Of a DNA stretch of 16,740 bases, positions 1 through 8,600 are shown in pieces. Under the pieces are notes generated by a model. That model had not been told where the DNA came from. It searched no databases and saw only the letters and a program-made list of their open reading frames with translations. Made by a program: the position numbers and the translations under genes. This DNA is from JAWXCM01 sp034408745 (GTDB taxonomy: Bacteria; Acidobacteriota; Terriglobia; Bryobacterales; Bryobacteraceae), in the NCBI GenBank assembly GCA_034408745.1, contig JAWXCM010000093.1, positions 1 to 16,740 of the forward strand, written 5' to 3'. Each line of letters opens with the position of its first letter. Position 1 is the first letter of the stretch.

Positions 1-345
1 CAGGCGCAGGAGGGTATTCTCCATGAAGCCGCCGCCGGGGAGGGTGGGCAGCCCGCTGGGTTTGTTGACGGCCAGCAGATGGGGGTCTTCAAACAGGACT
101 TCGAAGTGCTGAGGGGAGTCTGGTTCGATCCAGGGTGGACGGTTCCAGGCAAGAGTCTGGCCTAAAGTGATCGATTCGCTTCCGGTGGCGGTGACGCCAT
201 TGAGGGTGACTTCGCCGTTGTTCAGTTTTTGTTGCCAGGCTTGTGCGGTTGAGTGGGGGTAAAGGCTTGCCAGGTGGGAGAGCAGGGTTTGTCCATGGTA
301 CTTGCTGCTGATGATTGTGGTGTAGGCATAGCCCCGGTTGAGCAT
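1..345 (-). CDS. RluA-family pseudouridine synthase, 5' part (cut by window edge)
   Basis: Enzymes of this family convert uridine to pseudouridine in rRNA or tRNA. The visible 115 codons begin MLNRGYAYTT. An S4-like RNA-binding segment follows at about residues 18-50 (TLLSHLASLYPHST, then NNGEVTLNG). Next comes the start of the catalytic domain, HFEVLFEDPHLLAVNKPSGL then PTLPGGGF, which is the typical RluA/RluD opening strand and loop. The catalytic Asp of the HRLD motif would lie beyond the left edge, so activity cannot be judged. I chose the ATG at 345 because family similarity begins with the MLNRG segment. The frame stays open upstream, and no clear Shine-Dalgarno precedes the ATG. The target RNA cannot be assigned. 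It is the first intact gene after a 1.5-kb stretch of broken genes and shows no link to them. Confidence 0.85.
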   Translation of the reverse strand, partial: MLNRGYAYTTIISSKYHGQTLLSHLASLYPHSTAQAWQQKLNNGEVTLNGVTATGSESITLGQTLAWNRPPWIEPDSPQHFEVLFEDPHLLAVNKPSGLPTLPGGGFMENTLLRL

Positions 346-472
346 GTAGTTTGAGTGTAGGCTAAGGCATTTGCGGCGCGGCGGCCAGAAGGGTTCTTGC
401 GATCCAGACGGCGCGAGGGAGCCCAGACTGGCCCGTGAAACCGCTACCGGAGAGTTGGACTCGCAAGCTCAT

Positions 473-673
473 TCACTCCGGAATTACGAGATTGTAGCCG
501 TGCCAGTTCTCCGCGATGGAGGCCGCCGGGACGCTCTCTCCGAATTCGCGAACGGTGCGCAGGTCAGCTTCCGAAAGTGTGCTTGCAGTGGTGATGCATC
601 CAGGGAGGTCCGGAACGTACGCGGCCCGGTTGTTCGCCGCCTTCTCAAAAACGACAGCATACTTCAGGCTCAT
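473..673 (-). pseudogene. HicB-like antitoxin, shortened and probably degenerate
   Basis: HicB antitoxins bind and neutralise the mRNA interferase HicA and usually repress their own operon. The 66-residue product opens with the classic partial RNase-H-like strand and loop, LKYAVVFEKA and then AAYVPDLPGCITTASTLSEA. In typical members about ten residues of helix (of the form REAIEFHLEGLRED) come next. Here the sequence jumps from LRTVRE straight to FGESVPAASIAENW, so the alpha helix appears deleted and the C-terminus (HGYNLVIPE) is atypical. The start ATG overlaps the stop of the upstream hicA-like frame as ATGA, the usual hicA-hicB arrangement. Family identity is fairly secure; loss of function is inference. 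Nothing coding was recognised between this gene and the pseudouridine synthase start (346-472). Confidence 0.6.
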
Positions 674-813
674 TGCTTGTTCTCCAGCCCGACAGCTTTG
701 AATATGCTCCGAAGTGTTCTGATCGGCAGCTGCAAGGTGCGGTGCAGCGTTCCCTGCGCGCCTCGCCCGAGGGTTCCGATTGTCATTACCACATGCTCAG
801 GATTCGTGTAACG
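670..813 (-). pseudogene. HicA-like toxin remnant (C-terminal part only)
   Basis: HicA toxins are small double-stranded-RNA-binding-fold mRNA interferases of about 60-85 residues. This frame ends in TLRSIFKAVGLENKQ, closely resembling the usual HicA C-terminus (GTLNSILKQAGL), and its stop overlaps the hicB start. Upstream, YTNPEHVVMTIGTLGRG is reminiscent of the HicA central strand region. The N-terminal part, with the catalytic His-containing GSH segment, is not found: the frame instead runs into the 3' end of the DoxX-like gene. The only ATG (786) overlaps the DoxX stop as TAATG and would give 38 residues. This is most likely a truncated, inactive toxin gene. The assignment rests on a short match and on position next to hicB. 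Confidence 0.4.
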
Positions 814-1013
814 AGGGCGGCGACCGCGAGGCACAACATTTGGACGGCGGGTGGGGATCCTTTCAGGTCGTTTACTCGCACGTGGGCGATTATGGCTCCT
901 ATGAAGTACAGCGTCATGCCGATGCCGGCGGCGATGCCGACGGGTGCCCATTTTATGCCGATCAGCAGGCCTGCTGCGGCTGTCTGCTCGTCAGACACGG
1001 CGGCAAGCACCAC
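786..1013 (-). pseudogene. DoxX-like family membrane protein, C-terminal half
   Basis: The segment AAAGLLIGIKWAPVGIAAGI, then MTLYFIGAIIAHVRVNDLKG and a final VAALVTRIL, matches the last two to three membrane helices and the conserved AHLRVxDxKG loop of DoxX-like four-helix membrane proteins, which are usually about 115-130 residues. Only about 75-90 residues are present. The same frame is open back to a TGA near 1067, but residues upstream of the GTG at 1013 no longer resemble the first two helices. The other frames between 1067 and 1200 give no convincing continuation. The gene therefore looks 5'-truncated. The natural C-terminus is retained, with its stop overlapping the ATG of the hicA-like remnant. 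Function of the family is poorly defined (small integral membrane proteins, some redox-linked). Confidence 0.55.
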
Positions 1014-1067
1014 TGCTGCCAGATCCGCAGACCCGAGTCGCGCAGCCTGTCCGCCGCCATCGGGAGA

Positions 1068-1240
1068 TCAATGAGACTCTCGCAAGGCACATCCTGAAGA
1101 AGCTTCTCGATTAGAGTTCGAGCGCGGCTGCGCATGTTTCCGGTAACGCTGTTCCTGGGTCCCAATGTCCGGATTGCCGACCATTCAGACGGGACCCCCA
1201 AAGGAACGGTGTCTCTGCCCCGCTCAGCAGTGCCATGCGA
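1068..1240. other. No recognisable gene between gene fragments
   Basis: Short open frames exist on both strands. One on the minus strand includes RTLIEKLLQDVPCESLIDLP, which looks protein-like, but no family was recognised. The stretch separates the DoxX-like fragment from the damaged hypothetical gene and is best read as more decayed sequence. Confidence 0.35.
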
Positions 1241-1783
1241 TCAGGGTACGTTTGGATGTTGCAGCACGTAGCGGCTCAGCATTCGGTAGTTAATCCAAGA
1301 GCTTGATCCTCGCGGTTCGCGGCTGTTGATACTCCCACTCCCAGGGACTGACGACCACCGGGACTCTCCGGTTGCCCCACTTAGCCGAAATGTGTGCTTT
1401 GCGAGGTGGCGCATGAAAGCGCTCGACTTGTCGCGGAAATCGCGCCGCAGAACCTCTAACTCCGTATCGATAAACTCGTGGTCTGGGCCAGAGCGGTGTT
1501 CGAGAAAACGACGGAAGTCAGACAATGAGTCCCAGTCGAACGGAAAGCCTGCGAAATTGTTCGATCTCGAGAACTGAATTGACCCGCCACTTGGGACATA
1601 CTGCAACAGGTCCTGTATGGTCAAGCGATCGGCTTTCGAGCCTCGTCGGAATCGCTCTTCTTCTTTATTGGTCGGGTTTGGAGCGTTGGCTGACGTTGCT
1701 GGAGCTTCGGCTTTCGCGTTGCTGGCCTTGTGGAAGCGCTTGAAATCTCGATTCAATTCCTCAATTTGTTCCTGAATGACCCC
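1241..1783 (-). pseudogene. Hypothetical soluble protein, probably frame-damaged
   Basis: I do not recognise a named family. On the minus strand the sequence begins near a charged helix (IQEQIEELNRDFKRFHK), continues through an Ala/Pro/Asn linker, and then a more ordered part: FPFDWDSLSDFRRFLEHRSG followed by DHEFIDTELEVLRRDFRDKS and AFMRHLAKHTFRL. After about 1375 the open frame turns into low-quality Ser/Gly text. The +1 frame instead reads SPWEWEYQQPRTARIKLLD and then meets a TAA at 1290-1292, after which protein-like text (LPNAEPLRAATSKRTLI) continues. That pattern suggests one frameshift and one premature stop. The apparent N-terminus beyond about 1783 is probably the shadow of a plus-strand fragment, so the real start is missing. 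Confidence 0.35.
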
Positions 1784-1930
1784 GTCGAGATCCGGCCCGC
1801 AGCCGACTACTTCCTGAGCCAGCGCCACTCGCGCCACTACAACTCGGGCCACCTCTGCGAGTTCGACATCCGCCTGAACAAAGAGCAGGAACGCTTCGAA
1901 GGCACTATGACCTGCAAACGGGATCATTAA
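1772..1930 (+). pseudogene. Orphan C-terminal coding fragment, unknown protein
   Basis: On the plus strand about 50 codons read DPVEIRPAADYFLSQRHSRH, YNSGHLCEFDIRLNKEQE and RFEGTMTCKRDH, ending in TAA. From about 1784 nearly every third codon position is G or C, which is the coding signature of this genome, and it is stronger here than on the overlapping minus frame. Upstream of about 1770 the coding signal switches to the minus strand, so the N-terminal part of this protein has been lost. The stop overlaps the stop of the outer-membrane protein gene, which is read convergently. The family was not recognised. Confidence 0.35.
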
Positions 1931-2580
1931 CGAGCCGAGCCAAACCCGAACCCCAGCAGGAACTCCACTTGATTCTGGGTAGGCAGCATACGGCCAGAGG
2001 TGAACCGCGTGTACCGCAGCTCCGGTGTCACCTTCAGCGCCCGATACAACCCGAACCGCACACCACCGCCGGCCACCCAGCCGCCCTGCACCAGCGAGTA
2101 GTCGGAGCCGCTGTATGTGGTTCGAACGCCCTGCGGCAGATTCGGAAACCCGTTGAAGTTCTCGCTGACCGCATCGAACCCGGGCACAACCCGGAACGTG
2201 CCACCCGCCGAGCCGAACGGCTCACCACGCCCAACACGCCACCCGCGCCGAAGCAGCATCGGAAACTCCCATGAGTTCCAGTAACGCCGGTCAATCGTGC
2301 CGAAAGAAGCGCCCAGAAACTGGTGGTCTTCCGCTTCTGCTCGCTTGTACAGTGCGTCAACCACAACACCGATCCCCAACAGCGGCAGTCGAACTTCCAC
2401 CGTCGGCCCAAACGTGTAGCGCCGAACATCCAGGCGGTACGGCCCGCCACCGCCACGGCCGAAGTGTTCCGTCTCCAGCCGTGAATCCGACAGCGGAGTC
2501 CCGCCCTTCACGCCCACATAGAACCGCTGGGCACCCGCGTCAGCGGGGAGCAGCACAACCAACAACAACAGTCGAAGCAT
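1927..2580 (-). CDS. Outer-membrane beta-barrel protein
   Basis: The 217-residue product starts with a clear signal peptide (MLRLLLLVVLLPADAGAQ, cleavage expected near residue 18). The mature part has alternating hydrophobic strands rich in Gly and aromatics, such as RFYVGVKGGTPLSDS, YTFGPTVEVRLPLLGIGVVV, GWVAGGGVRFGLY and VTPELRYTRFTSG. It ends in QVEFLLGFGFGSAR, consistent with a last barrel strand. Size and pattern suit a small eight-stranded outer-membrane beta-barrel (porin-like/OMP_b-brl type). The frame is open upstream to 2877, but that part overlaps the peptidase gene, so the ATG at 2580 before the signal peptide is preferred. It lies 5 nt after the peptidase stop and is probably translated from the same mRNA. 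Specific function unknown. Confidence 0.75.
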   Translation of the reverse strand: MLRLLLLVVLLPADAGAQRFYVGVKGGTPLSDSRLETEHFGRGGGGPYRLDVRRYTFGPTVEVRLPLLGIGVVVDALYKRAEAEDHQFLGASFGTIDRRYWNSWEFPMLLRRGWRVGRGEPFGSAGGTFRVVPGFDAVSENFNGFPNLPQGVRTTYSGSDYSLVQGGWVAGGGVRFGLYRALKVTPELRYTRFTSGRMLPTQNQVEFLLGFGFGSAR

Positions 2581-2585
2581 CCTGC

Positions 2586-5567
2586 TTACTGGACGCCGGA
2601 ACCCGCTCCAGTTGATACACCTGTACCCTCGCCGTAAATCGTCGTGAAGAACCGCTTCTTCTCCTCTTCCCGATCCAGATACGGAACGCCCTTCTCCATC
2701 CAGTCCGGCTTCTGCGCATCCTTCAGAAAATAATCGAAGAATTGCTGCATGCGGACCGCATAGTCTTTCTGGTTCGGCCGCTTCAGCAAATGGTGCTTCT
2801 CGCCGTTGTAATTGAACAAATAAGCTTCTTTCCCATTCCGACGCAGCGAGAGAAACAGCTCGATCCCCTGATACCACGGCACCGCGTCATCGGCGTCGTT
2901 TGCCAGAATCAGCACTGGAGTCGTCACCTTATTCGCCCGAAATACCGGCGAATTCTCGATATAATCCAGCGGATCCTCCCACAGCGTCGCGCCGATCCGG
3001 CTCTGCGTCTTCTCGTACTGGAACTGCCTTGGCAATCCCGTGCCCCACCGAATCCCGTTGTACGCCGACGTCATGTTTCCGACCGGCGCGCCCGACTCCG
3101 CGGCACGGAATCGACTGGTCCGCGTAAGCATATACGCGATCTGGTACCCGCCCCACGAGTGCCCCGCAATCCCGATCCGCTTCTCATCCACGAATCCACG
3201 CTTCACCAACTCCTCAATCGCCGGCATCACACACTTCAGCGCGCTCTGCCCTGGGGAACCGATGGTGTAAACAATATCGGGTGTCAAAATGAGATACCCA
3301 TTCGACACGTAATAAGGGAAGTTCAAATTGTGACCAGGCCGAGGCGGCGCAAAAGTGTGCACATTCTGCGATAACCGCTCGTAAATATACACAATCACCG
3401 GGTATTTCTTCGTCGGATCAAAGTTCTCCGGCTTGTACAGACCCGCCTGCAGCGGAACCCCGTCCGCGCTCCGGAACCCCATTAACTCACCCGAGCCCCA
3501 CAACAACCCGGCCTTCTGCGGATTCGCGTTCGTCACCTGCTTCAGCGTCTTAAAAGTGCCATCGGTCACGTGCAGGTTCGGCTCTTCCGCAAACGTCTGC
3601 GCCGACACCACAAACACTTCCGCGTCCCGAGCCTTCGCCGCCATCCGGTAACTCTTCGGCCCCCACAACAAACGGACCGCCTCGGAGTCAGGCTGCAAAT
3701 TTCCCAGCTTGTAGATACCCGACTCCCGAGTCTCGGTATGCTCAGCACGAAGCCAAATCGGCTTAGCCGGGTCGATTCCGCGCTCTTCCTCGTCATCGCC
3801 GCCCGCGCCCTCCCGTCCATCCGGCCGCGTCACCCGAAATTGCAGCTTCTCCTCGCGACCCTTCGTCAGACGGCGCTGCGTCTTCCCGTCAGCCGACAGC
3901 AGCCAGACGTCATACATGTCGTACACCAGCACGCCGCTGCCGTCCTTCAGCCAGCCAGCCGACCCATACGATCCCGCCTCGCCCGGCGAATCGTACTGCT
4001 CGTTCGCAAACTTCACCGGCAGGCTCGCCGTCAGGCTGGTCATCGACCCGTCAGGCAGCTTTACCCGCAGCCAGTCGCCCTTGCGGAACATCAGCACTGC
4101 GTCGCCTTTGGGCGACCACGTGGCCCCGCCCCGGAACTTCTGCAGCAGCGGCGTCCGCTGTCCCGTCAACGTATCCACCAGCACCAGGTCGGAGTAGTTG
4201 CCGTCGTAATCCACCATCGCCCGGTACTTCCGGTCATCGTTGCCGATCGCCCAGCGCCCGTCGTCGCTCGGATTCACCGTCGTCAGCGATGGATCGGCCA
4301 ACTGAATCAGCTTCTTCTCCGCAATGTGATACACCCCGCGATACGTCCGCGACCGGTCCTGCCCAGCCCGGACTTTCTGCATCGGCTGCACCAAATCATC
4401 GTTCCAGCGCCAGAGATCCGCCTGTGCCTGATCCTCGACCGGCACCGCAGCGGCCATTCCGGCAGCAGCCCCCCGAGCCGCTGCCGCTGCCTCCGTCACC
4501 AGAGGGAGATAGATCCGTCCGCCGTCCCACGAGAAACTCACCGCGCCCCGTTCCGCCAGCACGAACCCAGGCATCAGCGTGCCGTCCGACCCGATCTCCG
4601 TGGCCTGTGCCGCTTTCCGATCCCACCAGAACGCCCGAAATTTCTTCGTGTCCGCACCCCGATTGCTCAGAAACACCATCTGTCGCTCCAGCCGGTCCCA
4701 CACCGGGCGCGTATACTTGCCCTTGCCACCCGAAAGCAACAGCGCAGCGGCAGCCGACCCCGGGACAGCCACGTACACCCCATTCGACTCTTCCTTCTTC
4801 GATCCAACCGCGTACACCAGTGCCTTGCCGTCCTTCGCGAACACCACCTCCGTGACATCCTCGAACACCCGGTCGGAACCCGACGCCAGATTGCGAAGCA
4901 CCAGCTCCGCGCCAAATTCGTTACGCGCCGCATCTGCACCGCCCGCACCACCAGCAGCCCCGCCACGCCTCTGATCCTCAGAGTCACCGTCCGCAGGCTT
5001 CGCTGCTTCTACTGCGGGAGGAGCCACTGCCGGCGCATTTTTCGCGAACTTCAGCAAAGCGACCCACGCCCCGCCATTCTCAGGAACCTGAAAGCTCGAA
5101 ACGTCGGCAACCCGCGTCTCTTTTCCCGTCTCCAGCTCCACCACAATCACGCCGGCCTTCGGCATTTGATCCGACGGCTTACGGGCTTTTTTCGCCTCGT
5201 CCGTTTCCTTCTTGCTGGCATAGCTCGTTGCAATCGCGTACTTGCTGTCGGACGTCAGCAGAAGCCGCACGCCCCGTGGAGGCGGTGGACCGGCTTCGGA
5301 ATTCTCCTCGCTCGTTTCGGGCGGCGGTGGCAGAGACCCAACCGCCTTCCTCACCTCGCGTCCCGACTGCACGTCGCGGATCACGATCTCTCCGTCGCCA
5401 TCCTGCGGAAACAGAGAATAAACCAGATACTTGCCATCTCGGCTTAGCACCTGGCCCGAGATCGCCTTCCAGGAATCGTAATCCGTGTGTCGAAGGGGCC
5501 GTTTCGAACTCTGCGCGGAAAGCACCAGAGCAAAAGACACCAGTAGCGGGCAAATACGTCGAAGCAT
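2586..5567 (-). CDS. Secreted S9-family serine peptidase (prolyl oligopeptidase type)
   Basis: The 993-residue product hydrolyses peptides, probably in the periplasm. A signal peptide (MLRRICPLLVSFALVLSAQ) is followed by a long beta-propeller-type region with WD/PD40-like blades such as LSRDGKYLVYSLFPQDGDGE and WSPKGDAVLMF. A C-terminal alpha/beta-hydrolase domain starts at about residue 720 (KKYPVIVYIYERLS). The catalytic triad is visible: Ser804 in GHSWGG, Asp893 in ANDADDAVP, and His925 in NGEKHHL. Length and motif spacing suit bacterial S9 enzymes with an enlarged propeller. Two low-complexity inserts interrupt the propeller, a Pro/Ala/Gly linker at about 177-215 and an Ala run at about 358-376. 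The ATG at 5567 is chosen because it begins the signal peptide; the frame is open upstream through the terminator. No Shine-Dalgarno is seen. It heads a two-gene unit with the barrel protein. Confidence 0.9.
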   Translation of the reverse strand: MLRRICPLLVSFALVLSAQSSKRPLRHTDYDSWKAISGQVLSRDGKYLVYSLFPQDGDGEIVIRDVQSGREVRKAVGSLPPPPETSEENSEAGPPPPRGVRLLLTSDSKYAIATSYASKKETDEAKKARKPSDQMPKAGVIVVELETGKETRVADVSSFQVPENGGAWVALLKFAKNAPAVAPPAVEAAKPADGDSEDQRRGGAAGGAGGADAARNEFGAELVLRNLASGSDRVFEDVTEVVFAKDGKALVYAVGSKKEESNGVYVAVPGSAAAALLLSGGKGKYTRPVWDRLERQMVFLSNRGADTKKFRAFWWDRKAAQATEIGSDGTLMPGFVLAERGAVSFSWDGGRIYLPLVTEAAAAARGAAAGMAAAVPVEDQAQADLWRWNDDLVQPMQKVRAGQDRSRTYRGVYHIAEKKLIQLADPSLTTVNPSDDGRWAIGNDDRKYRAMVDYDGNYSDLVLVDTLTGQRTPLLQKFRGGATWSPKGDAVLMFRKGDWLRVKLPDGSMTSLTASLPVKFANEQYDSPGEAGSYGSAGWLKDGSGVLVYDMYDVWLLSADGKTQRRLTKGREEKLQFRVTRPDGREGAGGDDEEERGIDPAKPIWLRAEHTETRESGIYKLGNLQPDSEAVRLLWGPKSYRMAAKARDAEVFVVSAQTFAEEPNLHVTDGTFKTLKQVTNANPQKAGLLWGSGELMGFRSADGVPLQAGLYKPENFDPTKKYPVIVYIYERLSQNVHTFAPPRPGHNLNFPYYVSNGYLILTPDIVYTIGSPGQSALKCVMPAIEELVKRGFVDEKRIGIAGHSWGGYQIAYMLTRTSRFRAAESGAPVGNMTSAYNGIRWGTGLPRQFQYEKTQSRIGATLWEDPLDYIENSPVFRANKVTTPVLILANDADDAVPWYQGIELFLSLRRNGKEAYLFNYNGEKHHLLKRPNQKDYAVRMQQFFDYFLKDAQKPDWMEKGVPYLDREEEKKRFFTTIYGEGTGVSTGAGSGVQ

Positions 5568-5596
5568 GGGATTAACACGAGTGTAGCGGAAAACGA

Positions 5597-5633
5597 AAAA
5601 GCCCCGAACCACTCGTCGTGGTCCGGGGCTTTT
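5597..5633 (-). terminator. Intrinsic terminator after the TonB-dependent receptor
   Basis: Read on the minus strand, AAAAGCCCCGGACCAC and GTGGTTCGGGGCTTTT form a 16-bp stem with a single mismatch around a 5-nt loop. The stem is followed by TTTTTCGTTTT. It starts 32 nt beyond the receptor stop codon. The A-run on the other side makes it potentially bidirectional. It ends about 30 nt before the peptidase ATG, so it insulates the two genes or attenuates read-through. Confidence 0.88.
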
Positions 5634-5664
5634 CAAAGCACTGAGACAGTGCCGGGTTAGTGGG

Positions 5665-8600
5665 TTAGAAGGAGTAGCGCAGGGAGAGCTGAACGTTACG
5701 CTCGCTGCCCTTGCCCGTGACCATGCCGAACGTGGCCGACGTCGGATTCTGGTCGACGCCGTTCCAGTTCGGATGATTCAGCCAGTTGAAGCCTTCCACG
5801 CGGAACTGCACAAACTGCTTTTCCATGAAGCGGAAGCTCTTGAACAACGAGAGGTTCCAGTTCTGGAAGCCGAGATTGTTGAAGCTGATCGAGTTGCGGT
5901 TCTGATTCGGAAGCGTGCCATTGGCAGGCTTCGTTGCCCACGCCCCGCTGCTTACGGTCGGGCTGAACCAGAAGTTGGTGATGCCGGTGAAGTTGTTGTT
6001 CGCGTTCTCATGGGCGAACTGCTTGGGCAGAGTGGTGTCGCCGTTCAGATTCCACGGCTTGCCGTTGGTGGAGCCGATGCCCAGGTAGTCGTCACCATTG
6101 CCAATGGTGATCGGCGAACCGGTCTGCCACTGGTTGACGCCCGCTACCTGCCAGCCGCCGAGAGCGGTCCGGACCACGCGGCTGTTGGCGCCATTGAACG
6201 CCGGAATGTCCCAAACGAAGTTCACGATGGCGACGTGCCGGGTGTCGTTACCCGACTTGCCCCAGTTCAACCCCTGGTTGTACACGTCGATGAAAGCATC
6301 GCGCGGACCAGAGTTGTTGTCCATCGCCTTCGACCAGGTGTAAGCGAAGCCGTAGAGGAAGCCACGGCTGAAGCGCCGGCTCACTTCCACCTGCAGCGCG
6401 TTGTACTCGCTGCGGCCGGAGTGCTCCAGCATGTTGATGTTGGCGAAGCCCTTGTAGGGGCGAAGGAAGTTCACGTTCGCACCGGCATTCTCCGGACGGA
6501 ACGTGGTGCCGGTCGGCAGCTGGTTGAGGTCGCGCTCGCGGGAGAGGTAGTTGCCCACCGAACCCACATAGCCGACTTCAACGGTGGTGTCGCCGGTGAG
6601 CTGCCGCTGATAGGTGGCGTTCCAGTTGTAGCCGCGCGGAATCCTGTAGACCGGGTCAATGGTCATGAAGAACTGCGGGAAGGCCACGCGGGCGGCGCCG
6701 CCGGGGTTGTCGACGGAACCGTTGGTCACCGACACCATCGGCTGCCAGGGCGGGTTGCCGCCGAGGAACACGCTGTCATACACGCCAGGGCGGGAGATGA
6801 AGCCGCCGAAACCGGTGCGAATGACGTCCTTGCCAGTGATGGAGTAGGCCACACCGATGCGGGGCACGATGTCGTGCTGATTCGGAGCCGGGTAGGGGCT
6901 GCCGCCGCTGAGCAGGCGGTTGTACAGGCCGCTGTCGATGGCGGGAACGCGGCCTTTGCCAGCATCCGGGAAGCTGCTGCCGGGAATCACGACGCCGTTG
7001 AAGCGGTCGTCGTTGGCGTTAAGAAAGTTGCCTGTGGCGCGGTCCAGCGCAGGCGCCTTCGCCAGATCGTACTTCTTCGGATCGAACACGGCGATGTTGC
7101 CCCAGAGCGACTTGTTGTAGCCGTTCATCCAGGTGCCGCGCATGCCGATTTCGAACTTCAGCTTCGAGTTCACGCGCCAGGAATCCTGAACGAAGTACTC
7201 GAACATGTGGCTGCGATACGGGGTGAAGCTGCGCGGGCCGATCTCGGCGTAGGTGGAGAACAGGCCGAGCGCCGCGTTCGCCAGACCGGTACCGGCGCCA
7301 GCCGCGCCACCCGGACGGACGTCATTAAAGGTAAATCGACCATTCTGGTTGTTGGTGCCGCCCGGAACGCCCGACACGTTGATCTGGTCGAAGTCGTTCT
7401 GGCCGGAGCGCTCCCAGTAACCGCCGAACTTGAACGTGTGGTTGCTCTTGATCCAGGTCAGGTTGTTGGCCAGGTTGTAGATCGGGCCGGCCGAGCTCGC
7501 CGGGTACGGACCACCGTCAATCGTGCCCGTGTTCGGGATTTCGACGGTCGGCAGTTTGTCGAAGATCTCCTTGCGCTCCGGGAAGATGTACGGGTAGTTG
7601 ACCCCCGAGCGGGAACGCAGGTAGCGCTCGCCTTCAGAGCGGTCGACACCGATAACCACGCGGTCCACCGAGGCGGTGAACATTGCTTCGTTAATGAGGG
7701 TCGGCGAAATGGTCCAGTTGTGGGTCAGGCTGGTAGTGCGGTTCGGACGAGACCAGTCGGTGATGGCGAAGTCGAAGCCACCCCGGTTGGTGTCCAGAGC
7801 CGTGTATTCGTAAACCGAGCCGCGGAACCGGATGTAGTGATTCTGGCCAGGCTGAATGTCAAACGAGTAGGTGTCCTTGCGCTGGTTCTGGAATCCACCG
7901 CGCTGCTTCAGCCAGTTGTTGCCGCCGAAGCTGCCGTTCGAAAGCGGGTACGCCTTCAGGAGCGCCACGCCGTTGGCGCTGAGGCGGTTGGTTGGGATGA
8001 TGTTGCCCGGGAACGGAGCGTTCGTGTTCGGGTCGATGATGGCGCGCGGAGCGCCGTAAAAGATGTTCGCGCCAAGCAGTTCACCGAAGTTGCCCGCTCG
8101 CATCGCTTCGGTGGGAACGCGATTCTGCAGCGTGTCGGTGAAACGGCGGCGAACGTATTCCTGCGCGAACAGGAAGAATACCTTTTGGCGATTCTTGTTA
8201 AACACTTTCGGGATCGTCACCGGTCCGTTGATGTTGTAGCCGAACTGGTGGAAACGCAGCGCCGGAACAAAGTTCGTGGCCGGTCGGCGATTGCGACTCC
8301 AGGAGTTCGCGTCCAGCACATTGTTCCGGAAGTACTCGTAAAACGAGCCGTGGAATTCCTTCGAACCGGACTTGGTGACCATTCGGATCTGGCCGCCGCC
8401 CGACCGGCCATACTCGGCCGTGTAGTTCGCGGTCAGAACCTGAACTTCCTGAACGGTATCGAGGTCGGCTGTACCGACAGACGTGCCGTTGGCGCGCGTA
8501 CGAACACCAACCGCGCCGTCGAAGGTGATGAGCGAGTCCTGCGAACGGCCACCATTGATGGTGAGACCGCCCGAATCGAGACCATAGCTAAATCCGCTGA

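Noticed and set aside
371..811. A 146-codon plus-strand open frame
   Set aside because: It runs antisense to the recognisable hicB and hicA-like frames and shows no domain of its own.
1784..1927. N-terminal part of a 228-codon minus-strand protein (MIPFAGHSAFEAF...)
   Set aside because: Third-position G/C bias favours the plus strand here, so this part is probably a shadow.
2581..2877. N-terminal extension of the outer-membrane barrel protein
   Set aside because: It overlaps the peptidase coding sequence, and the internal ATG at 2580 begins a textbook signal peptide.
3570..5447. A 625-codon open frame on the plus strand opposite the S9 peptidase
   Set aside because: The product is an Arg/His/Pro-rich antisense shadow without domains, while the minus strand encodes a peptidase with a full catalytic triad.
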